Source: CALKZN01 sp050633785
Lineage (GTDB): Bacteria; Pseudomonadota; Gammaproteobacteria; Arenicellales; Arenicellaceae
Direction of reading: 5' to 3'
DNA length: 64,000 bases
NCBI GenBank assembly: GCA_050633785.1
Contig: JBOEHE010000045.1
Coordinates: 62,001-126,000, forward strand
Part shown: piece after piece, positions 42,713 through 52,500 of the stretch
Layout: each line of letters starts with the position of its first letter
Numbering within the stretch: the stretch's first letter is position 1
Made by a program: the position numbers and the translations under genes
Notes under the pieces: model-generated
Seen by the model: the letters and a program-made list of their open reading frames with translations, nothing else
What the model was told of the DNA's origin: nothing
The model's database searches: none

Positions 42713-44350
42713 ATGCTGAAACTTGACTTTATTATCTGTGGTAGTCCTACGGATGCATTCTGCTCTCAAATAGCCTTTTTCCGTCTCTGTTTAGATGCAC
42801 TGGGAGGGAAATACCGCAATGCCAGACTTGTAGCAGTCTTTGGGTATGAGACTGAAGCTGTTCTACCCATTGGCTGGGAACCTTATTTCAAAAACATTGA
42901 AGTGGACTGGGTATCAGCAGCCAATGCCGAAGAGGAAGACTACAACGCCCAGCATTACAGGCGTTTTGAACTTATCAGAAATGATGCTGACTTCGCTATC
43001 ATTTGTGATGCTGATATCGCTCTGCTCAAACCATTCTGTGAACTATTAACAACACTGAGGGAAAAACCAGCGCTAGCCGGAGGGCTTGCTCACTTTGCTC
43101 CTTATGTAAGTAGAGAACCTGATATCCTAATAGACTGGGATGGGATATCACAAAATGTACTCGGCAAGACCTTGAACAAAGATTACCAATACTCATTGGT
43201 TGATCCCATTGAATCACCAATGATCCCTTTTTATATCAACTACGGAGTCTTGATTGGCAGCCCCTCTATGCTGCAAGAGTTCTACAGGAACGAACAACGC
43301 ATTCGTCCTGATGTGTTTGCAGAAATGGGGCCCTGGTGGGGTCCACAGGTTTCGCTCACTCTAGCGTGTTTTGATGCAAACATACCCACCAAAGCGTTAC
43401 AAATGCGCTATAACTTCCCGAATGACCCTATCGCCGACAAGATGTATCCCGAAGAGTTGGAACACATTGTATTTCTACATTATTTGAGGACAGAGAGATT
43501 CGATCGGCATTCAATATTCAGCACAGAAGACAACTTTTATGATTTTATTAACCTAGAACTAAAAGACTCTGAGCTTGTCTTACAAAAACATGTGGTGCAG
43601 ATTACCAAAGGGGTCTATCCATTTCACCGCCATACTGCTTCAGAGCTTGAGCAAACACCTAGTCAGGCAAAGCAATTGTCAAACATTGACATTCCCAGTC
43701 ATTTTAATCGTAATGCAGCATCCGTTAACGCCTTACCTCCAGAAGAAACCGGGCAGTTTCTTATCGACTTAGCCACTGAAGCTGTGGGTATTACAACTCT
43801 GGCAGACTCCAACATTCTCGATGTTGGTTGCGGCGTCAGGTTTACCCAAACCATAATCAATCGCTCAGTAAATGTGCGCTCTTACACCGGCATCGAAGTC
43901 TCTCCTTATATAGTAAACTTCCTGAAAGATTCAGTAGAAAAGTTCGATGAACGTTTCCACTTCACCTATTGGAATGTTTACCACGAGCTGTATAATTCTG
44001 AGGGCAGCAACACGATGCAAGAGCTCAATCAGCTCCCGGTCAAAGGCTCTTACAACCTGATCTGGCTGTTTTCTGTATTCACTCACCTGAACGAAGCCGA
44101 TGCTAACTCAATGTTGAGATTGCTCAGGCATCATGCAACTCAAGATGGAAAACTGTTTTTTTCAGCATTTATTGACCCTGATTTGACAGGGAGTGAAAGC
44201 AGAACTCCTGATACCCCAACACTGGAAGTCTATTATGGTTTGCAAACCATGCAAAAAATGCTGGCAGATAATAATTGGCAAATCGATCACTTTGAACCCA
44301 GGAACTTTGAACTACCCATTGTTGATTATTTTGTTTGCTCTGCGGTATAA
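42713..44350 (+). CDS. Glycosyltransferase-like/methyltransferase fusion protein
   Basis: 545 residues. The N-terminal part (about 1-290) is a GT-A-like domain with the metal-binding DxD in ADFAIICDADIALL and a GPWWGPQVSL acceptor-loop type run. The C-terminal part (about 340-545) is a class I methyltransferase with motif I ILDVGCGVRF and IEVSPYIVNFL. A linked transferase and methyltransferase suggest that the added sugar is methylated, perhaps as a chain cap; this is inference. It follows a 76-base gap without a visible terminator. Confidence 0.72.
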   Translation: MLKLDFIICGSPTDAFCSQIAFFRLCLDALGGKYRNARLVAVFGYETEAVLPIGWEPYFKNIEVDWVSAANAEEEDYNAQHYRRFELIRNDADFAIICDADIALLKPFCELLTTLREKPALAGGLAHFAPYVSREPDILIDWDGISQNVLGKTLNKDYQYSLVDPIESPMIPFYINYGVLIGSPSMLQEFYRNEQRIRPDVFAEMGPWWGPQVSLTLACFDANIPTKALQMRYNFPNDPIADKMYPEELEHIVFLHYLRTERFDRHSIFSTEDNFYDFINLELKDSELVLQKHVVQITKGVYPFHRHTASELEQTPSQAKQLSNIDIPSHFNRNAASVNALPPEETGQFLIDLATEAVGITTLADSNILDVGCGVRFTQTIINRSVNVRSYTGIEVSPYIVNFLKDSVEKFDERFHFTYWNVYHELYNSEGSNTMQELNQLPVKGSYNLIWLFSVFTHLNEADANSMLRLLRHHATQDGKLFFSAFIDPDLTGSESRTPDTPTLEVYYGLQTMQKMLADNNWQIDHFEPRNFELPIVDYFVCSAV

Positions 44351-44382
44351 AGAGCAAACTGAAGACAGAAATAGCAAACATC

Positions 44383-45333
44383 ATGCAAACCATTTATCTG
44401 CATATTGGTCGTGGTAAAACTGGCACAACAACGATCCAGAGTTGCCTGCCTACCTGGCAAACAGAACTGCTCAATCAAGGCATACATTACCTCAATGCTG
44501 ATGGAGGCAAACTGGGCTCAGGACACCAGAACTTTGGCAAAAGTTTCATTAAAGAACTGCCAGACTATATGCTTCCACCCCAGTCACCTGAGCAAGTTCA
44601 AGCAACAGTGGCTGCCGAAATCGAGCAAAGTAAGGCTCCAATCATTATTATCAGCTCTGAAAACCTGGAAATGGCTGATGTTGGCAGTATCTTTCGTTTC
44701 TTTGAAGACCTGCCACGAACGTATTTAGTAAAAATTATATTTTTTGTACGTTCTCAAGATGAACTGGCTGAATCTGAATACAACCAAATGGTAAAATTGA
44801 AAAGAGAACATAAACCTTTTGAACAGTTCATAGAACAGGACCTTGAGGGTTATGACTTTATGACTGCAGCCAGCCGTTGGGAGACTTTTTTTGGAACAGA
44901 AAACATCATCTGTCGTATCTATGATGGCAGCACCCAATCAATAATTACTCAATTTTTGTCGTGCATTGATACCGGCAAAACAGAAAGTCCGGTCAATATA
45001 GGCCAACTCGTTCAACCGGTCAGCAAAAGCTCTGCAAACACCTCCATTGGCATCAAGGCGCTGACTCTGGCAAAGCTGCTCAATGAGCTGGACATAGATG
45101 ACAGAGAAACTCATTACGCCAGACTATTCAATCAATTGTCAGCTAATGATCTTCCCGCATTGTTGATGGATGCCGAACAAGCCAGACAATTCAGGCAAAA
45201 GTTTGCCTCTAGCAATCATGAATTTACACAGCGATTTATGTCTTCAGCTTGTCAGGATCTTGGTGGCAGGCGTTATTCAGACCAACAACGAAATCTTATA
45301 CGACAGCAAATCAAAGCTTTGCAACTTCTTTAA
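44383..45333 (+). CDS. Sulfotransferase-like protein
   Basis: 316 residues from the ATG at 44383 (a longer frame exists from 44335). The start YLHIGRGKTGTTTIQ is the 5'-phosphosulfate-binding loop of PAPS-dependent sulfotransferases, and IIIISSENLEMAD with VKIIFFVRSQDELAESEYNQ resembles the 3'-phosphate-binding region. It probably sulfates a glycan, though some such domains act on other substrates. Confidence 0.7.
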   Translation: MQTIYLHIGRGKTGTTTIQSCLPTWQTELLNQGIHYLNADGGKLGSGHQNFGKSFIKELPDYMLPPQSPEQVQATVAAEIEQSKAPIIIISSENLEMADVGSIFRFFEDLPRTYLVKIIFFVRSQDELAESEYNQMVKLKREHKPFEQFIEQDLEGYDFMTAASRWETFFGTENIICRIYDGSTQSIITQFLSCIDTGKTESPVNIGQLVQPVSKSSANTSIGIKALTLAKLLNELDIDDRETHYARLFNQLSANDLPALLMDAEQARQFRQKFASSNHEFTQRFMSSACQDLGGRRYSDQQRNLIRQQIKALQLL

Positions 45334-45429
45334 TCCCCCATCAGAACAGCAGGCCAAACCAGCGTATTGGACTATGCTATTATTAGCCTCAAATCAACTG
45401 ACACCATTTTTTAAACCACTGACAACTTC

Positions 45430-46341
45430 ATGCAGATCGTTTATATCAGCAACCGCCCCGAAAGACTGTTAGAAACGCTTAATCATGTTGCGTTGTTTAT
45501 GCCATTTATTGATCAGGCCATCGCTTGTGTCCCTGATGCGATAGCCAACAGGCTGACAAACTCGGCAATCCCCCTCACGATCGTTACTGAAAGCACTTTA
45601 TTGTCCAACTCTGAATCAACAACTTTTCAGCATTTGGACCATCAACGTCGCAATTACCTTTTACGCACTCGTTTGATTGCACAACCGGAAGTTGATGATT
45701 GTTTTATTATGTCCGATGACGATGCCAGGCCACTTAAAGCTATCAGGCTTGAACGCTTTATGGAGAATCAACGGTATCGTAATTATTTTTTCTATGAACT
45801 GGCAGCATGGGACAATAATCAAACTGAATTTGATGTAGGACAAATCAGCACCTATGCCGTACTCCAATATTGCGATTTACCACAATTGTCTTATGCCAGT
45901 CACATGCCGCAAATCATTGATAAAGAAATATTTCTTGAGGCAGTTGGTTTCTTCAAAGAGTATGCTCAAAACCACCCCCTGTGTGAATGGAGTACCTATT
46001 TCAACTACGCCTTGAAGGCATACCCGGATAAATTTCACGCTCCACAGACATTCGCAACCCTGTGTTGGCCCGAGCACCCACTTGCCTGGAGGCTAATGGT
46101 ACAGCCAGAGAATTATTTATTCGAAAACTATACCCCCAGCTGTTACGTCGACGAGAAAATTTTTTCCAGACTGGAAAACTCAGCAAAGAATCTGCAAGAA
46201 ACACAGGAAATCAGTATCAAAAAGATCATACTATGGCGCCAATACGCCATTACATGTTCTCATCCAGAACAAAGCTCAGGCTTGCTGAAGTATATTAATC
46301 CGCGGACCTGGATTAACAAATTGTTTAAACATAAGCTCTAA
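45430..46341 (+). CDS. GT-A-like glycosyltransferase, possible Stealth relative
   Basis: 303 residues. A DDD motif in CFIMSDDDARPLKAI could hold metal and sugar nucleotide, and the later FHAPQTFATLCWPEHPLAW resembles a second conserved region of Stealth-type capsule phosphotransferases, but the match is weak. The opening MQIVYISNRPERLLETLNHV is not a canonical GT2 start. The role is therefore open, either glycosyl or phosphoglycosyl transfer in the same cluster. Confidence 0.6.
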   Translation: MQIVYISNRPERLLETLNHVALFMPFIDQAIACVPDAIANRLTNSAIPLTIVTESTLLSNSESTTFQHLDHQRRNYLLRTRLIAQPEVDDCFIMSDDDARPLKAIRLERFMENQRYRNYFFYELAAWDNNQTEFDVGQISTYAVLQYCDLPQLSYASHMPQIIDKEIFLEAVGFFKEYAQNHPLCEWSTYFNYALKAYPDKFHAPQTFATLCWPEHPLAWRLMVQPENYLFENYTPSCYVDEKIFSRLENSAKNLQETQEISIKKIILWRQYAITCSHPEQSSGLLKYINPRTWINKLFKHKL

Positions 46342-46361
46342 CTATACTGACATCTGATTTT

Positions 46362-47549
46362 ATGCGAACGGTTTACTACGACGTAGAAAACACCTTGAAT
46401 GTTCCTTTTATCACAGGCATTCAGCGCGTCACTCGTGAGTTTTCCAAAATAGTTCTTTCCTCCAATGCACAAACAACACACCGATTTGTTCCCGTTAGAT
46501 ACGATCATAAACGTTCAATCTGGCGACAGTTAGATCCAAATGAAACAATGTCCTTGTTAGCTGACTCACCACAATCGCATGGACTGATTAACCGCGCACA
46601 ACGCAAAATCAAACAATTGCTCCCACTATCGAAAAAGCTCCGTATTAAACAGTTCGAATCCGATTCTATTTTTCTCGACATAGATAGTTCCTGGCACTCC
46701 ACACTGAAACGCGAGACCTTATTGCCACAACTTAAAAGCGCCGGTGTCAGGTTGGCCAAATTACATTACGACATTATCCCTCTGCTATTCCCTGAGACCA
46801 CCCACCCAAATACCGTCAAAGTTTTTTCTGAACATTTTGCCAGTCATATCAAACACAGCGAATTGTTTTTATGCATCAGCAATACCACAAAAAACGATGT
46901 CAGTCATTATTGCGAAGAGCATTCACTGACACAACCCAGTTTGCAAACCATCCAACTGGGCACCCATGTTTCTCTGAACGATGATGCTGCTACTCATGAT
47001 CTAAGCATAAAAAGTTTTGGCCGTTATCTGCTTTCAGTCGGCACTCTGGAACCCAGAAAAAATTACCCCTTACTGCTGAAAGCCTTTGAAGAGATTCGAC
47101 AAACAACAGATCTCAACCTGCTGATTGTTGGCAAAACAGGTTGGCTGGCCCAGGATATAGCCAATCAACTCAAAGCTCACCCAGACTATGGTTCACGTAT
47201 ACATCATCTGGAGCAGATAAACGATGCACAGTTGAACAGCCTGTATCAAAATGCCTGGCTGAGCGTGATCCCATCATTGTATGAAGGCTTTGGTCTGCCG
47301 GTTATTGAGTCATTAGCGAGAAACTGCCCCACTTTATGTTCTACAGCCGGTTCGCTTAGTGAAGTTGGAGCAAATCATGTCCATTTTTTCTCACCAGATT
47401 CGGTCACTGAATTAGCACAAGCTATTCTATCGCTGTACTCAAATAGCTCACGTTATCAACAACTGAAGCTTGCAGCCACCCAATATCAGGCAACACCTTG
47501 GTCTGAAACTGTCAAAAACATTGACCAGCATCTGGGCGAACTGGGCTAA
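46362..47549 (+). CDS. GT4-type glycosyltransferase (GT-B fold)
   Basis: 395 residues. The C-terminal GT4 signature is complete: GRYLLSVGTLEPRKNYPLLLKAF, then PSLYEGFGLPVIESLARNCPTL, with the E-x7-E motif. The N-terminal domain (TGIQRVTREF) is typical of mannosyl- or rhamnosyltransferases of the WbaZ-like group. It acts in the cytoplasm on a lipid-linked oligosaccharide. It is 20 bases after the previous gene. Confidence 0.85.
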   Translation: MRTVYYDVENTLNVPFITGIQRVTREFSKIVLSSNAQTTHRFVPVRYDHKRSIWRQLDPNETMSLLADSPQSHGLINRAQRKIKQLLPLSKKLRIKQFESDSIFLDIDSSWHSTLKRETLLPQLKSAGVRLAKLHYDIIPLLFPETTHPNTVKVFSEHFASHIKHSELFLCISNTTKNDVSHYCEEHSLTQPSLQTIQLGTHVSLNDDAATHDLSIKSFGRYLLSVGTLEPRKNYPLLLKAFEEIRQTTDLNLLIVGKTGWLAQDIANQLKAHPDYGSRIHHLEQINDAQLNSLYQNAWLSVIPSLYEGFGLPVIESLARNCPTLCSTAGSLSEVGANHVHFFSPDSVTELAQAILSLYSNSSRYQQLKLAATQYQATPWSETVKNIDQHLGELG

Positions 47550-47572
47550 CGATCAATACACACCATGCTATT

Positions 47573-48964
47573 ATGTCACCCGATATGACTGAGCCTTGCA
47601 TCTTCACAATCGTCGCTAGAAACTATCTGCCTTATGCTCGCGTTCTGATGCGCAGCGCAAAGCAGCTGGCTCCCAATACCAGGCGAATTGTGATTCTCTG
47701 TGATCGCGATGCTGGGAATAGCCTGGATAAGGAGTCCGATTTCGAACTGATTCACATTGAAACACTCGAAATCCCTGATTTTCCACAAATGGCTCTTCAA
47801 TATTCACTGGTGGAACTCAATACAGCAGTTAAACCATTTTGTTTCAAATGGCTGGCCAACAACGAACATCAAAAGCTCATCTACCTTGACCCAGACATTA
47901 AACTGTATGGATCTATTGAACCAGTTCTTGACCTGCTTGACCAAAACAGCATCGTTTTAACTCCGCACCTGACCGAACCGATCTCGGATCAGGCCAGACC
48001 CAACGAGATCGATATGCTTCGAGTTGGTGCTTATAACCTCGGTTTCCTGGCTCTGAAAAACAGCAGTGAAACTCAGCGTTTTTTAGACTGGTGGTGCGAA
48101 CGACTGCAAAATCACTGCCTGATTAACCCTGATGGAGGTCTGTTTGTCGATCAGAAATGGATAGACCTGGCCCCTGGCCTGTTTGAAGGAGTGCATATCT
48201 CCAGACACCCTGGCCTTAACGTCGCTTACTGGAACCTGTCTCACAGAAATATTTCATCTAAAGAATCAAGCTTGTACTCCAATGACCAGCCCTTAATATT
48301 CATTCATTACTCAGGCATTGACGCAACTCAAAAGGTTTTCAGCGTTCACCAGAATAGATTCACATTTAAAGATTTGCCTCACATCATCAAGCAGCTGGCA
48401 AATGATTATATGAACGAGTTGAATCAATCCGGGCTGCCACAAGAAAAACAGATAGCGTACGGATTTGACTTACTGCATGATGGAGAGCCCCTCAGCAAAC
48501 TGGTAAAATTAACCCTTCGTCAGGATCTTGACGAACCACTCACAGTCACCCAAGTCATCGCAGATGACCCTCTATTTCGCGAAAGACTGGTTCAGGTTCT
48601 AAATGAACCGATGCCCAACCCAAATGGAAAGAAAGCGAATGAACTGATTACACGCATAGCTTTTGAAACCCACCAATCGCGCGCTGATTTAAAAAACCGC
48701 TACCCTGATCTATTCAACGCAGATGCCATTCCTTTTATACAGTGGTTCCTGACAGCAGCCAATTCGAACCACATTTTGCCGCAGGAGTGTTTAGACCACC
48801 TGAAAAACCTGTTAGCCAAGGCTAAACACAAAGCAACTATTAAGAGGCCGAATATACTGACATTGATTTACCACAAAGTTCCATTTATCAGAACAATCGC
48901 ACTGAAGTTATTGAGCAATAATTCTCGCCAGTTTCTAGCCAATTTTTTTCACAAAAGGCGCTAA
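47573..48964 (+). CDS. Glycosyltransferase with DxD motif (GT8-like N-terminal domain)
   Basis: 463 residues (an ATG at 47585 is an alternative). KLIYLDPDIKLYG holds the DPD metal site; PCIFTIVARNYLPYARVLMRSA and GAYNLGFLALKNS are further features of this group of cluster glycosyltransferases. The C-terminal third has a helical tail. It closes the plus-strand run, 23 bases after the GT4 gene. Confidence 0.8.
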   Translation: MSPDMTEPCIFTIVARNYLPYARVLMRSAKQLAPNTRRIVILCDRDAGNSLDKESDFELIHIETLEIPDFPQMALQYSLVELNTAVKPFCFKWLANNEHQKLIYLDPDIKLYGSIEPVLDLLDQNSIVLTPHLTEPISDQARPNEIDMLRVGAYNLGFLALKNSSETQRFLDWWCERLQNHCLINPDGGLFVDQKWIDLAPGLFEGVHISRHPGLNVAYWNLSHRNISSKESSLYSNDQPLIFIHYSGIDATQKVFSVHQNRFTFKDLPHIIKQLANDYMNELNQSGLPQEKQIAYGFDLLHDGEPLSKLVKLTLRQDLDEPLTVTQVIADDPLFRERLVQVLNEPMPNPNGKKANELITRIAFETHQSRADLKNRYPDLFNADAIPFIQWFLTAANSNHILPQECLDHLKNLLAKAKHKATIKRPNILTLIYHKVPFIRTIALKLLSNNSRQFLANFFHKRR

Positions 48965-49253
48965 CTGGCTTCCGTTCTCGAATAAAGCCCTCAGCTATCT
49001 TCATGCCTGAAACTTCGAGTTGAGCACGCGTTAAATGAAACGACACTTTCTAATCTGGCCATTGGGCTTCGTTGCGTTTGATCATCAGAATATCCTCGTT
49101 GAAAAATCGTGAGGAGAATCAACGCCCCTGTTCAATGATAGGCTTTACGGCTGAAGCCTTTTCCGTCTGGAAGACGGAGGCTTAGACCTAAATGTGGAAA
49201 GTTAACTTACATTATTTACTATAAAAATGTCGGGTAAAACTCAGATCCTACAG
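48965..49253. other. Non-coding region with nested hairpins next to the RHS locus
   Basis: No gene is seen. A hairpin at 49154-49183 pairs AAGCC with GGCTT outside and CCGTC with GACGG inside (loop TGGAA); a second, AGGCTT to AAGCCT, lies just before it at about 49140-49158 and competes for the same bases. The general look resembles the 3' end of an IS200/IS605-type element, which is only a suspicion as no transposase is found. Confidence 0.5.
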
Positions 49254-49523
49254 TCAATTATTACCGATGACGTTCCTAACCCTCTCTAAAGCGACATTCA
49301 AATCATCATAGACTTCATCACAGCCACCAAAACTCATACTGTCATCTTCAGAGGGTAAATTTATTCCAACTTCACAATCAGAGGCTATATAAACTTCAAA
49401 CAAACCAACTTTTAATTCAACAGAATACCATTGTCCTCCTTCATCACCCTTGTGGACTTTGAACTCAATATCTTGCGAATTCAAAAGATTTTCAACCTTA
49501 ACCTTAAATTCATTTAATAACAT
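49254..49523 (-). CDS. Small acidic protein, putative immunity protein of the RHS toxin
   Basis: 89 residues, acidic, with strand-rich VEVYIASDCEVGI-like patterns (WYSVELKVGLFEVYIASDCEVGINLP) and a C-terminal helix (YDDLNVALERVRNVI). No family is recognised. It lies 14 bases after the stop of the RHS gene on the same strand, exactly where cognate immunity genes of polymorphic toxins are found. This is inferred from position and size only. Confidence 0.65.
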   Translation of the reverse strand: MLLNEFKVKVENLLNSQDIEFKVHKGDEGGQWYSVELKVGLFEVYIASDCEVGINLPSEDDSMSFGGCDEVYDDLNVALERVRNVIGNN

Positions 49524-49537
49524 AATTTATAATCACT

Positions 49538-52500
49538 TTATTTTGACAAAGTCACTTTTCCGTCAACTGATATTTGAAGATTACCCTTATTAATTTTTGC
49601 AGTGATACTTCCGTCTGCATGCCTTATTACACTGTCACTCCTCGGACCATACATTCTGCCATCATAAGTCTTCCCAGGGTTTTTCACTTTTTTAACACCA
49701 CTATATGCATCCTCTACTTTATCAACTATTTGATTAACTTGCTTCAAAGCGTCATCAGCATTTTTTGCTTTAATATTCTTTATGCCGCCAACAATCATCT
49801 TAATTCTATCTCCTTTCTCTAAACTATTTGCAGCAACATCAGCATTGAGGTTTTTCTTTTTGCTAAATAATCCTTTGACAGAATTATACCAAGATTTAGG
49901 ATTAAACAATCCATTTAAAGTTACTCCCCCTACAGAAAACCCAATAGCTATATCCCATGGGGTTGTCACCTTATCAATCATCTCGTTAATCTGCTCATCG
50001 GTAAGTACACTAGAGTTTGCATGAGGAGAAGGTAGTGCTCTATTACTTATTTTTTTTTCAGGCTCAGGGACTGATTCAGGTTGTTCTGGCCCTACTGGAG
50101 ATGTAGGTTCCTGTTCCGCACCGTCACTTCCCGTAACAGGGCGATCACTGCTCCACCCTTCATCACCATCGTAGTGATCATCTGCATAAGATTGAGCCTC
50201 ATCCTCTCCATTTCGAGAAGAGTCTGTCATTGAATCGACACTCCCCAGGTCACTAGCATCATCATACTCGTGCCCAGTTGGGTCTGTATACTTCAACGGG
50301 TTATTCACCACATACGAATAGCGGTTATACGCCTGCATATCATGCGCATCAGGCACAATCGTATCCGGACTTAAAAACCGTCCCAGATACGGGTCATAGA
50401 TACGCGCTTTCATGTTGATGAAGCCCACTTCGTCATCCATTTCATGGCCCGTAAAGCCCTTGGTCGTCAGTGCATTGACTGCCGTGGTGTCACCAGCTAC
50501 TGCACGATGCATACCCCAAGGGTCAAATGCCATGCGCTGTTCAATGGTTCCCGTGGCATTGACGATGACATCGGTTGACCCAAGGTGATCCTGCATCAAG
50601 TAGAGTGTTTCCTGAGTATACCCAGTTTGTTGTTGTTCTTTAGTGATCTGAACTGCGGCATTGCCTGCCTTCAGGGTATAGCGGTGTTTGACAACGCCTT
50701 GTTGCTCTATACGCTCGTAGTCTTCACCAACGTAAATCGTGTTGTCATTGCCTTGCGCTTTTTTGTAGACCCTTTCAAATTCCGGGCCGTATTCATAGTC
50801 TGTGCGGGCAACAGTGCCATCCTCAAGCACGCGCTGCAAAGTGTATGGCTTGTTAAACGACGTCCAGTAGGCCATGCGGTCGCCACTTTGTTGCAGGTTG
50901 CCATTGGCATCATACACATAGTTGACTCCATGGACTTGCGGTGCTGTCAGGCGTTTTTCCTGACTACCCCACTGCATCGGCACATCAAATTGCGCCAGAG
51001 CATTGGCATCTAACGGCAGGTCTACTCTGGATACCGCATGTGGCCTACTAGTGTCATAGCGATAGGTTCCCACATCTGATTTATAAATGATATTACCCAG
51101 AGCATCGTAGTTGACCGTGGTTGTTTGCGTCACAGAACTTTGATGCTGATAACTGGTCAATCGGTTCAGGTTATCGTAAGCAAAAGTTTCATCGGTACTC
51201 TGAAGCAGGTTCTGTCTCTGGGTTAAGTTGCTCAAGGCATCGTAGCTGTATTGCAAGCTTTGCACTGGCAAGACCGGGTCGTTTGCTACCTGCACATACG
51301 AATTGATGCTCGTCAGTGTAACTTGTGCCAAGTCGTAAGCACGGTTTGAATGGATATTATCCCCGTGAATTTCCTGAATAAGATGACCCAGAGCATCGTA
51401 CTTGGTCGCTGACCAGTAGGTTTGATTATTGCTGGCATCGGTGATGGATGAGGCATAACCGTTGGTGTAACCATAGTTAACCGTCAAACCTTGAGGGTAG
51501 GTTTTGCTAGCGACTCTACCCGCACTGTCATAAGTCAGACTTTGACTGAAGCTCTGACCCTTGATCTGATACGTTTCCTGTTGAGGCCGACCAATCGAAT
51601 CATAGGTGATGGCATACTGATAGCCGTTAACACCATTAATACTGGATAATTGCCCTTTTGCGTTGGTACCCGAATCATAGTGCCAGGTGCTGGTTTCAGT
51701 GCCTGAACCAACAACAAGCGGTACTGTGCGATTCTTCATACGACCCAGTGCATCATACTGCATTGTTATCTGGTGATTTCTGGCGTCTGTCTGAGTAATG
51801 ACTTCACCAAAAGCATTGTAAGTATATGTCCAAGTACCCAAATCCATATCGTGCAAAGCGGTACGCCGCCCCCAGACATCAAAATCTACGGTTGTAATGT
51901 TATTCATCGCATCTGTTGTCTGAACCGTATTGCCTTGTGCATCGTAGGCAAACTTAAGACTTTTGCCATGTGCATCGACTATTTCAACTGCTTGCGCCAA
52001 CGCATTTGTATACGTTTTCTTGACCTGCCCTTTGACATTGGTGCTGGTAGCAAGACGTAAACCATTCTCTACCGAATAAGCCATTGTAGATTGTGCAGCC
52101 GACCCACCATTTGCCACTGAAAATGGGAAAGTTGTTTTTACTTTTCGATCCAGAACATCGTATTCATGGACTTTTTCAAACTGACTCTCACCCTCAAAAT
52201 ATGGCATGGTCTCACCCCCCAAACGACCAAAGCGATCATAGCGCAACAACTGCCTGACAGTCTCTCCAAGCATGCCTTGAGTTTGCGTCATCATCGGTTG
52301 GTTACGCGGGTTGTAAAACGTTTCCAGCATAGGTTGGCCCGTTTCCTGCACCGTGGTCTTGAAGACCCCAGCCCCATCACAATCTGCACAAAGGTTACCC
52401 AATGCAGAATAAAGATAGCTGATATTTTTGGTGGTTTGATCTGGACGCGTTTCTTTGGTCAAACGACAAAAGTCATCGTACTCAAACTGCGTTATCAACC

